Counted from the first letter of the stretch, positions 21,153 to 32,533 are shown. The stretch is 64,000 bases of DNA from Henricia sp. BOLD:AAB3569 (GCA_037783545.1 JBBELK010000002.1:806001-870000); one strand, 5' to 3'. A program made the numbers and translations. Notes: generated by a model from the sequence alone, not told the origin.

Positions 21153-21168
21153 GGTTCTGAAAAGAACC
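21153..21168 (-). promoter_or_regulatory. Histone-type mRNA 3' stem-loop, first copy
   Basis: GGTTCTTTTCAGAACC on the minus strand, preceded by AAACCAATC and followed by ACGGCCC, then CCAAAACGAGATTT as a possible U7-binding element. It comes just after the C-terminal frame of the MULE transposase relic; a TAA lies 14 bases before the stem in one frame. A third, damaged copy is at about 20931-20944. No histone protein is encoded next to it. Confidence 0.6.
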
Positions 21169-21961
21169 GATTGGTTTACAAGTGCTAGACCGTGCAGATG
21201 GCTGCATGCAGAGAGCAGAGTGGATGTCTTGATGCTGGCGTTGGTGTATTTTTCCCACAGCTGGAAGATTCTCCCTTGAACTTGTATTGCATTCCGGCGT
21301 TGGTTCCTGCAGATCTTGGACTCCCGCACTAGCACCTTCTGAAGATTGACAAGAGTGGCATCTTGGTGCAGCAGCGGGATGAGCTTGTAGAGCTGCAATC
21401 TGGCCCAACCAGTTTAGCTGCCATGCCAGCCTTCGACGTCGTTGTTGGTTCTGATGCTATGATTTAATATAGACCAGTTGACTAGCGGCCACACGGAGCT
21501 TTGTAGCCATGTGTTCTCGACGTAACTTAACTGAAGAGGCGGGAAATGGTTGGCTTGTCAATCTTAAGCCTCATCTTCTCAAATGAAGCCTGTATGTGCT
21601 CGTGAGGCAGAAACGGCAGTGACACGAGTTTCCGAATACACCGCTGGACTGGTGCGTCTGTTGTGTATCAGAATAACAGCCAGTCCCAGTGCTTGACACT
21701 GTCTCCAGACTGCTTGGGTCCAGTGATAGAGCCACCCCTGGATGTGACCGTCTGGGAGATAACACTCAGTAAAAACCAGAGGCCGGCTTCAAAGTCTGCG
21801 ACGAAGTGTCTTGTCTTGATTGCCCGAAGAACTTTGAGGTAGTCTTTCTTGGTTCTGCAGGATATCAGGCAGAAGGCCAACTCCGGGATGCCAACTCCGA
21901 CTTGACGAAAGCATGGACGCTGATCATCAGCAGAAACGGCGTGTGGACCACCTTGAATGTA

Positions 21962-22528
21962 CAGTTGAAGTCAGAAGTATAAATACATGTAGACCACTAC
22001 CATCATCACCCAAAATGTTAAACAGGACTACCCAAACGAGAAAATCATCGAGACCTGCAAACGAGGCCAGCTGTCGGATTTTATCCACAGGCAGCAACAG
22101 AACTGGATTGGCCACTGCACTAGGGCAAAAGACTCCAACTTCATCAAACAGATGACCTTCCTGGACTACTACAGAGCCGAGAAAAAGAAAACCGGTGTCA
22201 CAGACTCCACATATAGACAAGTACAACGCCGTTGTGCAGAAAAAGGACTTCAAGAAAAAGATATGATAAGAAAAATGAAAAATCGAGAAATCTAGCCCCG
22301 AACAGGAGCTAACCACTTTGTCTGACGAATCTTCAGACGTGGAAATAAATCTATCTATCTAAACCATTGCAAGGTGTACAACCATGTTTTAAGTACTGCA
22401 AAAATTTGATGCACGTGAGGAATTCCACAAAATCAAGAATTAGTAAATACTGTTACAAAAATGGTGTAAGCACACCAGTTTTAACACTTGGTTGCATACA
22501 GTTGTATTTATACGTCTGACTTCAACTG
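21962..22528. mobile_element. Tc1-like element interrupted by a LINE tail
   Basis: The ends are CAGTTGAAGTCAGAAG and CTTCAACTG-type inverted repeats with TA at 21960-21961 and 22529-22530. It is an inverted copy of 7731-7967: both share AAATTCTTGATTTTGTGGAA and related segments. About 330 bp at 22036-22362 is extra, and is the LINE fragment listed separately. Confidence 0.8.
22036..22362 (+). pseudogene. 3' end of a non-LTR retrotransposon with (ATCT)n tail
   Basis: An open frame at the start gives CKRGQLSDFIHRQQQNWIGH, then TRAKDSNFIKQMTF, YRQVQRRCAEKG and a stop at about 22293, followed by untranslated DNA and AAATAAATCTATCTATCTAA. The short duplication AAC at the edges and the empty site in the 7731 element show it inserted into the Tc1-like element. 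The clade is not determined. Confidence 0.6.
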
Positions 22529-22901
22529 TATATTATTTAGCTTTCTTAGCTTTATCGAGGATTGATGCTTGTTCGTCGGTCATAAAGATGAGATGTCTGG
22601 CATCTTTCATGACGACGTCCTTCAACATAAAGTCTGCAGGGACAAAATCGGTGGCTAACTTGAAGTCGAGGTCGGTGGGCTCCTGCGGCTGCTGCCTTAA
22701 TTGTCTCGTTCGGTTGGCGCAACGGACAAGGTTTCGGGAAACTGGTAGTGGGTGCGTCAGGCGCGATGCCGGTCATTACTTCTTCGACGATCGCACTAGC
22801 AGACCTGAACATATCTCTTTTGGAAATGGCCTTTACGGCAAAATAATGATGATATACACAGCACGATATGTGGCAAAGGAATTCCCCACCAACGCCCATA
22901 T

Positions 22902-23045
22902 AGACCGTATCGAATAGCCGCCATTTCGTGGGGCAGTTTCCTTGTTCCTTTAGGACATGCATGGTTGGACATATTGTGCTTCCACTGTTGAACGGTTTGG
23001 GTAACAAAAGGTGCCCCACAAGATGGCAGCTATTCGATACGGTCT
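22902..23045. mobile_element. Short MITE with 32-bp inverted ends
   Basis: The ends are AGACCGTATCGAATAGCCGC and, inverted, AGACCGTATCGAATAGCTGC; both go on to CCAT and TGGGGCA. It is 144 bp and non-coding. A diverged relative begins near 25090 (CATCGAATAGCCGCCATCTT). No target duplication was recognised. Confidence 0.75.
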
Positions 23046-23548
23046 CTAATAATAATAATAATAATAATGAGTATTTAAATAGCGCAACGTTTCCACCCTC
23101 AAGGGCGCTCAAGGCGCTGAAATACAAATTACACAATTATATATTAAAGAAAAGTACATTTGATCAAATGCCTTGTGCATGAGGTGGGTTTTGAGACATG
23201 ATTTGAAAGAGGATAGTGTATCACTTGATCTGATCTGAAAGGGCAATTCATTCCAAAATCGGGGTGCTGCCACTGAGAAGGATCGACTTCCCCACGTGCG
23301 ACGTGATCTTGGTTGATGGAGCAAGAGTTGACTACTAGAGCGTAAAGTGCGTGATGGTTTGTGATACGATTAAGAGAGCTGATCCGAGATGTATAATGGA
23401 GCCATGCCATTCAATGCCTTAAAAACAATGAGCATCATATCTTGAAGATGATCCGATAATGTACCGGAAGCCAATGGAGCTTGTTTAGGACAGGTGAAAT
23501 GTGGGAGAATTTTCCAGTTCGTGTAACCAGACGTGCCGCCGGCTTTAC
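23046..23548 (-). mobile_element. L2/CR1-type LINE, 5'-truncated 3' end
   Basis: The 3' end is the (TAA)n run at 23046-23068 with the typical 3' motif TTAAATAGCGCAACG. Minus-strand frames give AGGTSGYTNWKILPHF, FKALNGMAPLYISDQL (about 23415-23375) and FWNELPFQIRSSDTLSSFKS (about 23260-23190), the end of the LINE protein. It is broken into two frames. It inserted into the foldback element. Confidence 0.8.
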
Positions 23549-24458
23549 ATCCTTTTGTTAACGTTCCACCCCACCCCCTGAAATTCCTTGGATGTTTGAA
23601 ACATGCGGGAACAAATGAAGGGGGCGGGGTATCCTCCATCACATATCGTGCTGCAATATGGCAAATGATGTATTCTACCTTTAAAACATTAAAAACTGCT
23701 TCGGTGGATACTATACCTACCTCTCATCTAAAATCACCGATGGCTCTTTGTACCTAGATGTATGCTTTATGTAAGCCTATATCAACAACCTGTAGGCGTC
23801 CCCAGCAACTGGTTTAGGTCTTTGCACCCAATGTTCCTGATGTAACATTGTTTGCTCTCTGCTGCGCTTGATTACACCTGAATTGCCGTCTAATGATGCT
23901 CTGTGTAGATCAATATGCTATTGATTTGACTGCAGATGTTGCAAAACGTTTCCTTTTCGCTTCGAAGGTTTCAGTTATAGGCCTACGTACACTTGACCTT
24001 CTAGATTCACCATGGGAACGGCGCTGTTTTGTGCGGTAGTATTGTTTCTATAATAAACAAAATATGAAATCCACCAGGCGGGAGACGTTGTCACAATAGT
24101 GAAGTTTCGGTTGTGCACTGTTACTAGGCAAAACGACCAATTAGTGTATTTTGTGGCATCGGTACGTGCGTACTTGTAACGTTTACACAAATCTTTGTGT
24201 AGTGCAGTTAACATTGACAGCAACGTACTGCACCCCAGTGAAGAACAAAAAACGGACAGCAGAGGTAAATATTTGGGGATTTAGCTAAACGTAGTCGTGA
24301 TTACTAACCATATGGACGCCGAAATCTCACTAATTATTACTCAGTGAGATTTGAACCTCAGTGACCTTAACAGCGCCATTTGGCTTATTTATGTTGACAA
24401 AAACCTTTCGATTAAAAACTGAAGAAAAAAAAGAGTTTGTCATTTTATACAACCAGGA

Positions 24459-24822
24459 ATGGAGCTGCAAAAACAAGTAATTCTTATCGTCTTAGTTGCT
24501 GTAACTATGTCTCTCACTTGGGTCTCCGTTTGTCACGGACAATGTTCCACCTGCCAGTTCAGATGGACCAAACACCAAAACCACTGCTACCGGTATTTTG
24601 CCGAGACGCTCTCACTGGACGAAGCGAAGGCCGCGTGTCGGAGTAGCTATGCCCTGAGAGCTGGAGGACAAAGGGAAGCGACTTTGGTCCAGCCTAAGTC
24701 CACGGAAGAGGTCTTGTTTCTTATGAGACATGTCGAAAGCCTCATTGGTGGAACGGCTATCACAAATCCCTGGCCTGTATATGTCTGGTTAGATACTACT
24801 ACTAGGGCCGATGAAACGTTTG
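24459..24822 (+). CDS. First exon of a C-type lectin-domain protein
   Basis: ATG at 24459 opens a 121-codon frame ending at the donor TTTG|GTAAGT (phase 1). Residues 1 to about 27 form a signal peptide: MELQKQ, the hydrophobic run VILIVLVAVTMSLTWVSV and a cleavage region at CHG. Then comes the first half of a long-form C-type lectin domain: CSTCQFRWTKHQNHCYRYF with the extra N-terminal cysteine pair, LSLDEAKAACRSSY (helix 1), ATLVQPKSTEEVLFLMRHVE (helix 2) and VYVWLDTT. The second half, with the calcium- and sugar-binding loop and last cysteines, must lie in later exons I could not find. The phase-1 donor would fit the LamG-like exon at 40751, or a missing lectin exon. It may be a secreted lectin. 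Confidence 0.75.
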
Positions 24823-24849
24823 GTAAGTTTAACTTGTATCATTATACCC

Positions 24850-25048
24850 AGCATGCACGATATGTGGCAAAGGGACTCCCCCTAACGCCCCTACACCTCA
24901 ACACACTCTATCCTTTTGTTAACGCACCAAACACCCCTAAAAACTGAAAGGAATTTCTTGGAAATTCCTTGGATTTTTGAGACACAATGGGGGAACAATG
25001 GTAGGGGGATGCCCTCTGCCATATATCGTGCTGCATATGTGTATCATC
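24850..25048. mobile_element. Foldback MITE in the lectin intron
   Basis: Arms are GCATGCACGATATGTGGCAA and, inverted, GCAGCACGATATATGGCAGA, with matching GACTCCCCCTA/TAGGGGGAT further in. A copy of this family is at 22857-23665. It begins about 30 bp after the splice donor. Confidence 0.65.
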
Positions 25049-25248
25049 AATCAAACACGACCAAAACATTTCCCTTCTTTATATATACCACATCGAATAG
25101 CCGCCATCTTGAGGGGCAGTTTCTTTGTTAATTGACATGTTTGAGGACATGCATGGTTGCTTGTGTTGTGCTTATTGTGTTGGCTAATTGTAATGACAAA
25201 AGTTCGCTAATTGACACGGTATAGTATGGAATTCCAAAACAGACAGGC

Positions 25249-25460
25249 AAATGTCGTACTTAAACTTTTCAAACGTCGTACTTCAGTTTTCAAACGTCGT
25301 ATACATCAGTTTTCAAACGTCGTAGTTCAACTTTTCAAACGTCGTACATCAGTTTTCAAACGTCGTACATCAGTTTTCAAACGTCGTACATCAGTTTTCA
25401 AACGTCGTACATCAGTTTTCAAACTTTTTAAATGTCGCGGTTCAACTTTTCAAACGCGGT
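25249..25460 (+). repeat. AACGTCG tandem array, left
   Basis: About nine units of TTTTCAAACGTCGTACATCA with a 21-23-bp period. It starts after GGAATTCCAAAACAGACAGGCAAA and decays toward 25470. The reverse orientation of the same array and flank is at 39361-39485. The frame through it encodes only FKRRTSV repeats and is not a gene. Confidence 0.85.
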
Positions 25461-25839
25461 TCAACTTTCGACACATTCTGGTTCTGAATCACCTTTTCAG
25501 CCAAATGGACCCATCCACTGCTCGACGAGACGCAGATCGACCGATCGCGCCCAAATGCCGACCAACGCTATACAAGAGCATGATTACCAGACCCAGCGAT
25601 TTATTATAATTAATTTGGTTTGAAAAAAAACCCTAACTTTTTGTTAGGGAAAGTGTGTGCCAGGTTACCTGTCATTTGCGTGCGCTTTATTAATTAGAAT
25701 TGTGACCCTCGGAACAAATGCCATGTTAACACGACGTGTTATTAGTTTTTGTTGAAAGTCGTGCGCAGAGTAAGGGCGCAGTTCTGCTACGTGTTAAGCC
25801 CAATTCATACTCGCTCGGCGACCTACATGCAAAACGGAA

Positions 25840-26650
25840 ATCTTGGCCGCCGCAGTTGCGGCGAGTAGGGTCAAACAAGTTCAACAGTGCGCAGTCAGTC
25901 CGCATCTTAGTCTAGGCCCGAGACGGTCATTATGTGTTGGATACCCGACTGCCGCAAGAGGGCGTAATCACGCAATAGACTCGTTCGTAGTCCTATCACC
26001 ATATCGTTTTGTCAAAATGACCGTCTAGGGAAACTCGTAAAATCTCCCCCCGAAACAGGGGGAAAATTTGTGCGCATGCGTTAGTTTTTTTTTCTTAACG
26101 CACGCACACTTAAGAGCAAATAGTCTGGTACATGCACCGTACGTCCGGCGCTTATCTTGTTGATTTGAAAATGTCTTGTTGTTTTGTAGGCGCCGTGGTT
26201 GATTTAACCGGTAATGGTACGCGTTGTTGATTTCGCCGGGTGGCTCGCGCGGTTGCAAGGGTAGGCGAAGACTCTTTGCAAAGGACGGGTGGCGAAGCAA
26301 CATAACCTGGCCGACGTTGGCGGTTAGGCTTCGGTCGGTCTGAAAAATACCCCGGGAAAAAATACTTAGGGAAAAATCCATCTAGACCGCACGAGTTTTG
26401 AATTTTGCATAAAGCCCGACTAAAAACAAAAAGGATTTTCAAAAAAAAAAAAAATTATATACCGGCCCGATAAGTGAGAGCCCAACGAAAAATAATACCA
26501 TAGTTTATCAGTTGAGACTTCGTACACTAAGTCAATGGCCTGGGTAGCAACTTGGAATACAAATTAAACATTTCTATCTTGAGTTAAAACCATTTTCACA
26601 CAACAGACAAGTTGCAACAGCTATCAAAGATGCTTTTGTTGCAACAATTC
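25840..26650. other. Non-coding stretch in the TTAA element
   Basis: No gene recognised. Minus-strand ORFs 26025-26442 overlap each other in different frames and have no family signature. A poly(A) run is at 26438-26453. Confidence 0.5.
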
Positions 26651-26653
26651 ATC

Positions 26654-29233
26654 TACACTCCTTTAGCAGTGCTTTGCGCGCGCCACTTTAGTTTGCCCGC
26701 TCCAACCACTGCTAAACTTCGCCGCAAATCCTGCGAAGCCAATCAGCACACCGCTTACAAAATCGTTAGGATTGTTGCACGATAGCCAATCACAATCGGG
26801 TATCGCGCCGCGCCTCCTAACGTTCATGCATATGCATATATACAGCCGGTCCGCAGCGCGAGAAGTGAAATGTACGCTTGCAAAAAAAGACGATGAAACA
26901 CACCCCAAAAATCGGCAAATATTTCCCACTGCTAATACTCAAAACAGTCCATGTTTCCCTTCTACACAAAGAATATGTAATATTCTACCCATAAATAATG
27001 AAAATTCTACGTACATTTGTCTAGTCCAGTCGGGATCCAACGAAATCTAACGGCATTCCGAAAAAACAGAAATCAAAAATTACCGCCGTGGCGCCGTTTG
27101 GTTTCCCGTAGTCTGATTGGCTAACGATGACGTCATTGCTCGTTCCGGATTAGACTGCTTTACGGTCCACCTATTTTGCGTTGGTTAAGTTGTACGCAAA
27201 GAGCTTTATTGAATCGCCCCGAATTCAAGTACATACACATACCTTATATTTTTTAATATCTATATTTCTCTTCTTTGAACAGTATTATTAAGGCCCACTA
27301 AATCAAAACCAATAAGCTATTAAAACTCAAAGCATAGCCAATAAGCCAGGCGTGCATTTAATCAAGTTTTGATAAGTTTTTACTTAAAATCACTCAGCAA
27401 GGATTTGCAAGTTCAAATTTAAATCTGAAGATTTTACTTTGTTGTACACAAGATTTAAGTAAAGGTCAGCTACTCTATTTCCCAATCTTCTGTTTCCTTG
27501 CTCTATGTTTACATCTGCCCAAATAAATGTAAATAAACAGCCCAACTCACTTTGGGAAAAATATATATTATGGTCTTGTTTTTGTGACACAGAAACACAT
27601 CATGACATAAAATGATAGACTGTTAACGGTTTTCTTTATTTATTCACCGTCACACAACTTTACACAGTCACTACACAACTGATAAATATGACATGGTGGA
27701 TTTCAAAAACGTAAATATTGCCAAAAATGTAACCCATAATACACTGTACATGCAAAACCATCTGCTGAATAAATAGTCACATAAATTAAAAGGTTTTGCT
27801 GTTGCAGAGAGTACATCATGAAGAAATATTATTAATTAAACTCCTTAACAGCATTGTTCAATTCCAACTTTTTGAATAGATACTGAAAATAAAGAATACT
27901 CTCTGACGATATTTATTTAAAATTTTTTTTTTTTAAATATTTAAATTGGAACAGAACAAGATGTTGGTTTGACGGTGAAATTTCTGGTCCAAACACGTAG
28001 TTTGTGTTGCGAAACAGACTTGTGAAACCAGCGACAGTTTGGGGAGATTGTTGTCTGTGTTTGTGCAAAATTTCAGTGTAAAAAACATGCCCTTTGTTTG
28101 TTTTAGCACACAAAAATGATTATCAGTTCCTCTTCGTGAGCTTCGTCGAGTGCGTAGTTTTCATTCCAGGCGTAAATGTGTGCTATTAAATTGACAACGA
28201 CGTTGCATGCCCCCACGTGTGCTACGACAACGTACTCCTGCTGCATTTAGGCTTTTGTGACAAAGCTTATAGTTTAGCAGAAAACAAGACAGCGTGTTGA
28301 ACTAAGACTGATCAGACTTGAAGTTGAGGAATTATTCGCTGGCTTGGCGCAATATATCTCTGTGGGGGCGCTTCATACTGCACTGCATTCTTCGGTATTT
28401 TTTTCGTATACATTGAACAAAGATTTTAAGGAAATTACCTCCTGGAATCAACACATAATGTAATTTTAAGATATACTTCCCACTTGCACTTTTGTCGCAA
28501 ATGTTGCTTTTCTGTATAAAAATCACGTTTTCTTCCTCAAATTGCCTTCAGTTAGTGCACAAGATAACCATTCACGCGCGCGCGCAGCGCCCTCTGTTGT
28601 CGCGCTTACGCACAGACCGCTCGCCACGTCATTTTGTGCATTACTTTATGCAGTACATTTATTTATCTCAGAAATGCAACATTTGCGACGGAAGTGTCAG
28701 TGGGAAGTATATCTCAGAATTGAATAAGCTATCGATTCCAACATATAAATTTACCAAAATCCGTGTTCAATGTATATGAAAAAAATACCCATTCTTCATC
28801 TCCAGCGCTACCCTAATCATACACACATGATTTCGCGGTAAAAGAGCTTGAAAAATGTGATTTTCCCACCTTTCTATAGGGATGTACATGATCACGATGA
28901 AGGATTAGTGATGTCCGTGAAACAAATACTTACTGTGTAAAACCACACTAACAACCAGGACGAAATAATGACAAAAAAAGTCGACGCGACAGTGGCCAAA
29001 GCAACGTATAGTGTTGACGTACCTGGGCGCAGCCATCTTTACTGTGTCAGATGCAGGTCATGTGACAGAACCAACGTCAGGTGCAGAATCTAGCCAATCA
29101 TGGCAAGTGTTATCCAGGCTCGGTCTTGGGTGACGTCACACCCACGCGCTTCGCAGGATTTGCGGCGAAGTTTAGCAGTGGTTGGAGCGGGCAAACTAAA
29201 GTGGCGCGCGCAAAGCACTGCTAAAGGAGTGTA
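26654..29233. mobile_element. Mutator-like non-autonomous element with 9-bp target duplication
   Basis: The ends are inverted repeats of about 85 bp, TACACTCCTTTAGCAGTGCT...CGCAAATCCTGCGAAGC, nearly perfect. The 9-bp target duplication CAATTCATC is exact (26645-26653 and 29234-29242). Long inverted ends plus a 9-bp duplication are the Mutator signature. It is 2,580 bp, carries no transposase, and hosts the 28394-28789 foldback. Its interior is AT-rich. Confidence 0.85.
28394..28789. mobile_element. hAT-like foldback element with 8-bp target duplication
   Basis: CATTCTTC is duplicated exactly (28386-28393 and 28790-28797). The arms are long: GGTATTTTTTTCGTATACAT on the left and GGTATTTTTTTCATATACAT inverted on the right, continuing to ATATACTTCCCACTTG and GTCGCAAATGTTGC. 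An 8-bp duplication fits hAT transposases. A rearranged relative is at 63270-63700. Confidence 0.8.
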
Positions 29234-29242
29234 CAATTCATC

Positions 29243-31750
29243 AAGCAGTTCCTGTTTTATGCTTGTTAAAATGTGCCAAATTTACGTGGGGAATCGTCAA
29301 TAAAAAAAAATAGACAGCGACTTCATCAATTGTGATGTGATTTGGGTGATATTTTGGGGCAAAATCTCACCACTGCACAGGTGGATTTGCGTGATATTTG
29401 GCACAAAGTACAAAGAAAACCAGCCCCAAATAGGCCTGTACCAAAAATAAATCAGCCTGGCAGATTAAATGACAGAAACTAAAGTGCAATTTCACGCAGC
29501 AGTCTATCAAGTTGAAGTAATAGTGTCGCGACTGCACGACTGATGATGTCACGGATTTCAAAGCCCCTAGCATAGGCCTAAGGATTTATCTTATGACAGT
29601 GCTATTGCTGGTTTTAAGTCGACATTTTGAAAACCCACTGGGAGGGAAGGGGAATTTATGTCACGCGGCGAGTCGCCCGGTGTGCAGTATTTGCTTTTTG
29701 CGAGTTCCTTTCTTCCAGATTTCGTTAAGCATGGAGCTATGTATAGCTCCATGGTGTGAGCGATTTTCTCTGTTAGGGGATGGTAAAATGAAATGTGTAT
29801 CTGTCAAATATTCCAGATTATTTCCGAAGATGTTGTTGTTGTAGTAGATTGAATGGCACGTATCGGCATATTTTCCGAAGATTTCTGAGCCATGGAGATT
29901 TAGGCCAATAAACTGTTCAACACACGATCAAGCTACGGCAACAAGCAGTGTTCTAATTTCACCCGGTTTTTTTTCATTCAAAAAAAATGTACAGCTTGAA
30001 AGATTATTTTTCCGAACCGGCGGGTTTTAAAATGGCGAATAGGTTCAACTGTGGCCTCGGTTATATGTGGAACAGTACCTATCATTTGCAATGTCCTATA
30101 CAATTGTATTTCCAACAAAATCTCTAAATTGCCGTGTCGAAATCGTAAGGTTTGCCGAGGGCATTACGATTTACAGGGGACTAGACATCGTGCATACATG
30201 CATAGTAAGGTAGTCTTGGCTCCAAGACCTTCGTGTTAGTTTTTGTTGTTGCGAGACAGAATTCCCACAGCGCGCGATGAACAGTGCGCGAAACGAATGA
30301 GGGCGTGTTTCCATACATTTTAATCGATTATTTGGTGTATTCGTAACGGTAGTACGTATTCGTTGCACTGGTATCGATACCAGTGGTGCATACGATACTG
30401 GACCTTCCCGAAGGTCTTGGCAATCTTGGCAGCAATTCTTAACTTTTTCTTTATTTCTCCCTTGGAAATCCAAGGGAGCCAATCAGTGATTAGGTTTGGA
30501 CCATATCGTGAATTATTAATTAGGCAAACTAAAACAGGTTGATGTGTGTGTAAAATGCCTACGGGATGTCTGTTGGGTTGAGTCAACAGGCCCAAGTGTT
30601 ATTTTTGCCGTGTAGGGAAAACTCGGCATCGGGAAAATGTGTGGACAAGCGAGCGCTGCGCCCGGGCCAGGCAACACCGCGCTACCTGCAGACGCAGGCA
30701 GCTATATCGGTACGGTCGGCTTCCCGGCCGACGGCCGCCGGGATTTCACCGGGGGATTTCAGTACCCTGGCGTTAGCTTGTTACTCGTCTTGAATTGAAT
30801 TCTATAGATAATCGACATAAAAATGTGATAAAAACAGAAAAATAGGAGTAAATGTTAAGGAGGTTACCCCGAAGTTTTAAACAAATTGTATTTTTTCTAT
30901 AAACTCCCGGGTGTTTCCGATGATATAAGAAGCAAAGTTTGGAAGGGAAAACCATATTAATCATGTCCTTATACAGGTCTATCAATTGTACACCCATCCC
31001 CGGTCGAGTTGTCCTGCACTCGGTAAAAAAAAGGGTACAAATGTACATCATTACAAACTGTATGTACAAGTTTGACAGTAGTTATAGTCTCAACAACAAA
31101 CTAATTTGGAATGCTGTTCAAAAAAATTCCCAAATACCAGGGCAAAACAAAATCTCAACACACATTCTTGCATAAATTAGTTGTTGCACATCCTATAATT
31201 TTTGTTTACATACCCATTTTTAATGCATGTACCCGGTCAGTAAACACATTGTTTCTGTATTATCATTACCACTTGATCAATAAATGAAAGAGCGTGTAGG
31301 GCATAAACAGAAATTCACAGAATGGAATTTTAATATGATGTTTGAAGAGAATAAGCAGTTGCACTTATACTGCAGCACTTGTAGGCAGGATATTTGCATC
31401 CAAGTAAAAAAACAAACAAACAAAAAATCAGTATTTAAAATATTCTGGAAACAAAGTGTTTTGTTCTTGCTTGTACTGGTTTGGTTTACATTTGCTAATT
31501 TCAGCAATTATGGATTGCCGACATGCAGGCCTAGTTATACAAACAGTATTGATAAACACACACAAGTACTGAAAAAATCCCAAACCCATGAAAAAAAGAC
31601 ATGTATAGTAATAATAGTTTTTATGAAAATCAGAATCACTGTGTCACTGTTTTACTGCACATGGCATTTTATCAAAGTACAAAAACTGGGCAGAAGGGCA
31701 CTTAACTTGTTCATAACATGAACACAATTATCGAAATACAGCTATACACC
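29243..31750. other. Long non-coding stretch
   Basis: No frame with a domain signature and no splice-flanked exon was found. There is a CG-rich patch at 30640-30770. GTTTTTGTTGTTGCGAG near 30238 and GGAAATCCAAGGGAGCC near 30465 are unremarkable. Listed so the gap is explicit. Confidence 0.5.
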
Positions 31751-31754
31751 ATTA

Positions 31755-32533
31755 GTAGAGGAGAGGTGTTACTTGGAACAGTGGGTATGTTGAAACATTG
31801 ATATTTTCCACGGCATTAGTTATTTTTAAGAAAAAGATCGCATTGTATGCAAATGATGTTCATAGATTCACTCGACTAGTATTTGAGTACAAAATGAGGT
31901 TAACGAGATGTCAAATTGTAGTCCCTGTTTTTCGTAGTAAGCTTGCCATTGTCAAACAGGCCAGCGGGTTTAGTTGGAACAAAATGAGGGGGCTAGTTGG
32001 AACATGTTTCATTGACCACATGAAACAGGCCACCTGTTTATAGTTGCCATTTTTTTTACGGTCCGGAAAGTGGCAACTATATACAAGTTTCACTGCATTA
32101 TAAGTTAGCAGTTGTTAATGACTCCCCTGTACCCAAAGGGTTAATTAATTAGCGCCCCAATTTACAGCTTAAGTGTCTGCCTTGCTAATTAAGGTGATTA
32201 CAGAAGTTATAGTAGTTTTTAAATGACAACATACCATGTTTCAACTTACCCCATAGGTGGGGCTAGTCGGAACAGCTGACATGGTCATGTTCAAGGTGGA
32301 TTATCCGAGAAACCAGCGAGTCGTAACATTTTATAAGCTCCATTTGTAGCCCAAATAATTATGAATGCTTAAAGTGGTATAGTTGTTTTTTTTTCTTTAA
32401 CCCCAACACCCCTCAATCCTTAAAAATCAATATGATTTTACAATAACCCTAGGGAGTTAGGGTTAATAAATTATGTTACTGTTTTATAGACGATTTTGTG
32501 AAAAATGTTCCAACTAACCCCACTCTCCCCTAC
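31755..32533. mobile_element. MITE with GTAGGGGAGAGTGGGG ends
   Basis: Left GTAGAGGAGAGGTGTTACTT(GGAACA) and right (inverted) GTAGGGGAGAGTGGGGTTAG(TTGGAACA). The interior has more GGGGCTAGTTGGAACA copies (31985 and 32266), so it is a subterminal-repeat MITE. It is non-coding. The target duplication is not resolved. Confidence 0.6.

Larger units (their letters stand above)
21185..22900 (-). pseudogene. MULE (Mutator-like) transposase relic
   Basis: Minus-strand fragments occur in the right order. First, FPKPCPLRQPN (about 22735) with QEPTDLDFK and KDARHLIFMTDEQASIL (22680-22550), the region before the catalytic core. The Tc1-like insertion follows at 21962-22528. Then FKVVHTPFLLMISVHAFVKS (about 21955-21900), KKDYLKVLRAIKT and VADFEAGLW (about 21840-21780), and the C-terminal QLYKLIPLLHQDATLVNLQK with QGRIFQLWEKYTNASI. 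The expected W-Y-I-D-G-T-F with the first catalytic Asp is lost: only TAC ATT survives at the break. Several frameshifts occur. The family call is from recall of motif order. Confidence 0.65.
22857..23665. mobile_element. Foldback element split by a MITE and a LINE
   Basis: Left arm GCACGATATGTGGCAAAGGA (22861 on) and right arm CATCACATATCGTGCTGC (about 23639-23656) are inverse. The intact relative at 24850-25048 shows CCTTTTGTTAACG in the middle; here that continues at 23552 after the inserted 22902-23045 and 23046-23548 elements. Confidence 0.6.

Noticed and set aside
20995-21408. A histone gene next to the histone-type stem-loops
   Set aside because: None of the three frames upstream shows H1, H2A, H2B, H3 or H4 sequence; the best match is a MULE C-terminus.
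25249-25460. CRISPR array
   Set aside because: The regular short repeats have almost no unique spacers, there are no cas genes, and the context is an animal genome.
25211-25609. Open frame with repeated FKRRTSV peptide
   Set aside because: The peptide periodicity is only the translation of the 21-23-bp AACGTCG DNA array, whose period includes full codon multiples; the same array elsewhere is in inverse orientation and out of frame.
28492-28779. 95-codon frame in the hAT-like foldback
   Set aside because: It lies wholly within the foldback arms, and the mirrored arm gives a similar peptide on the other strand.
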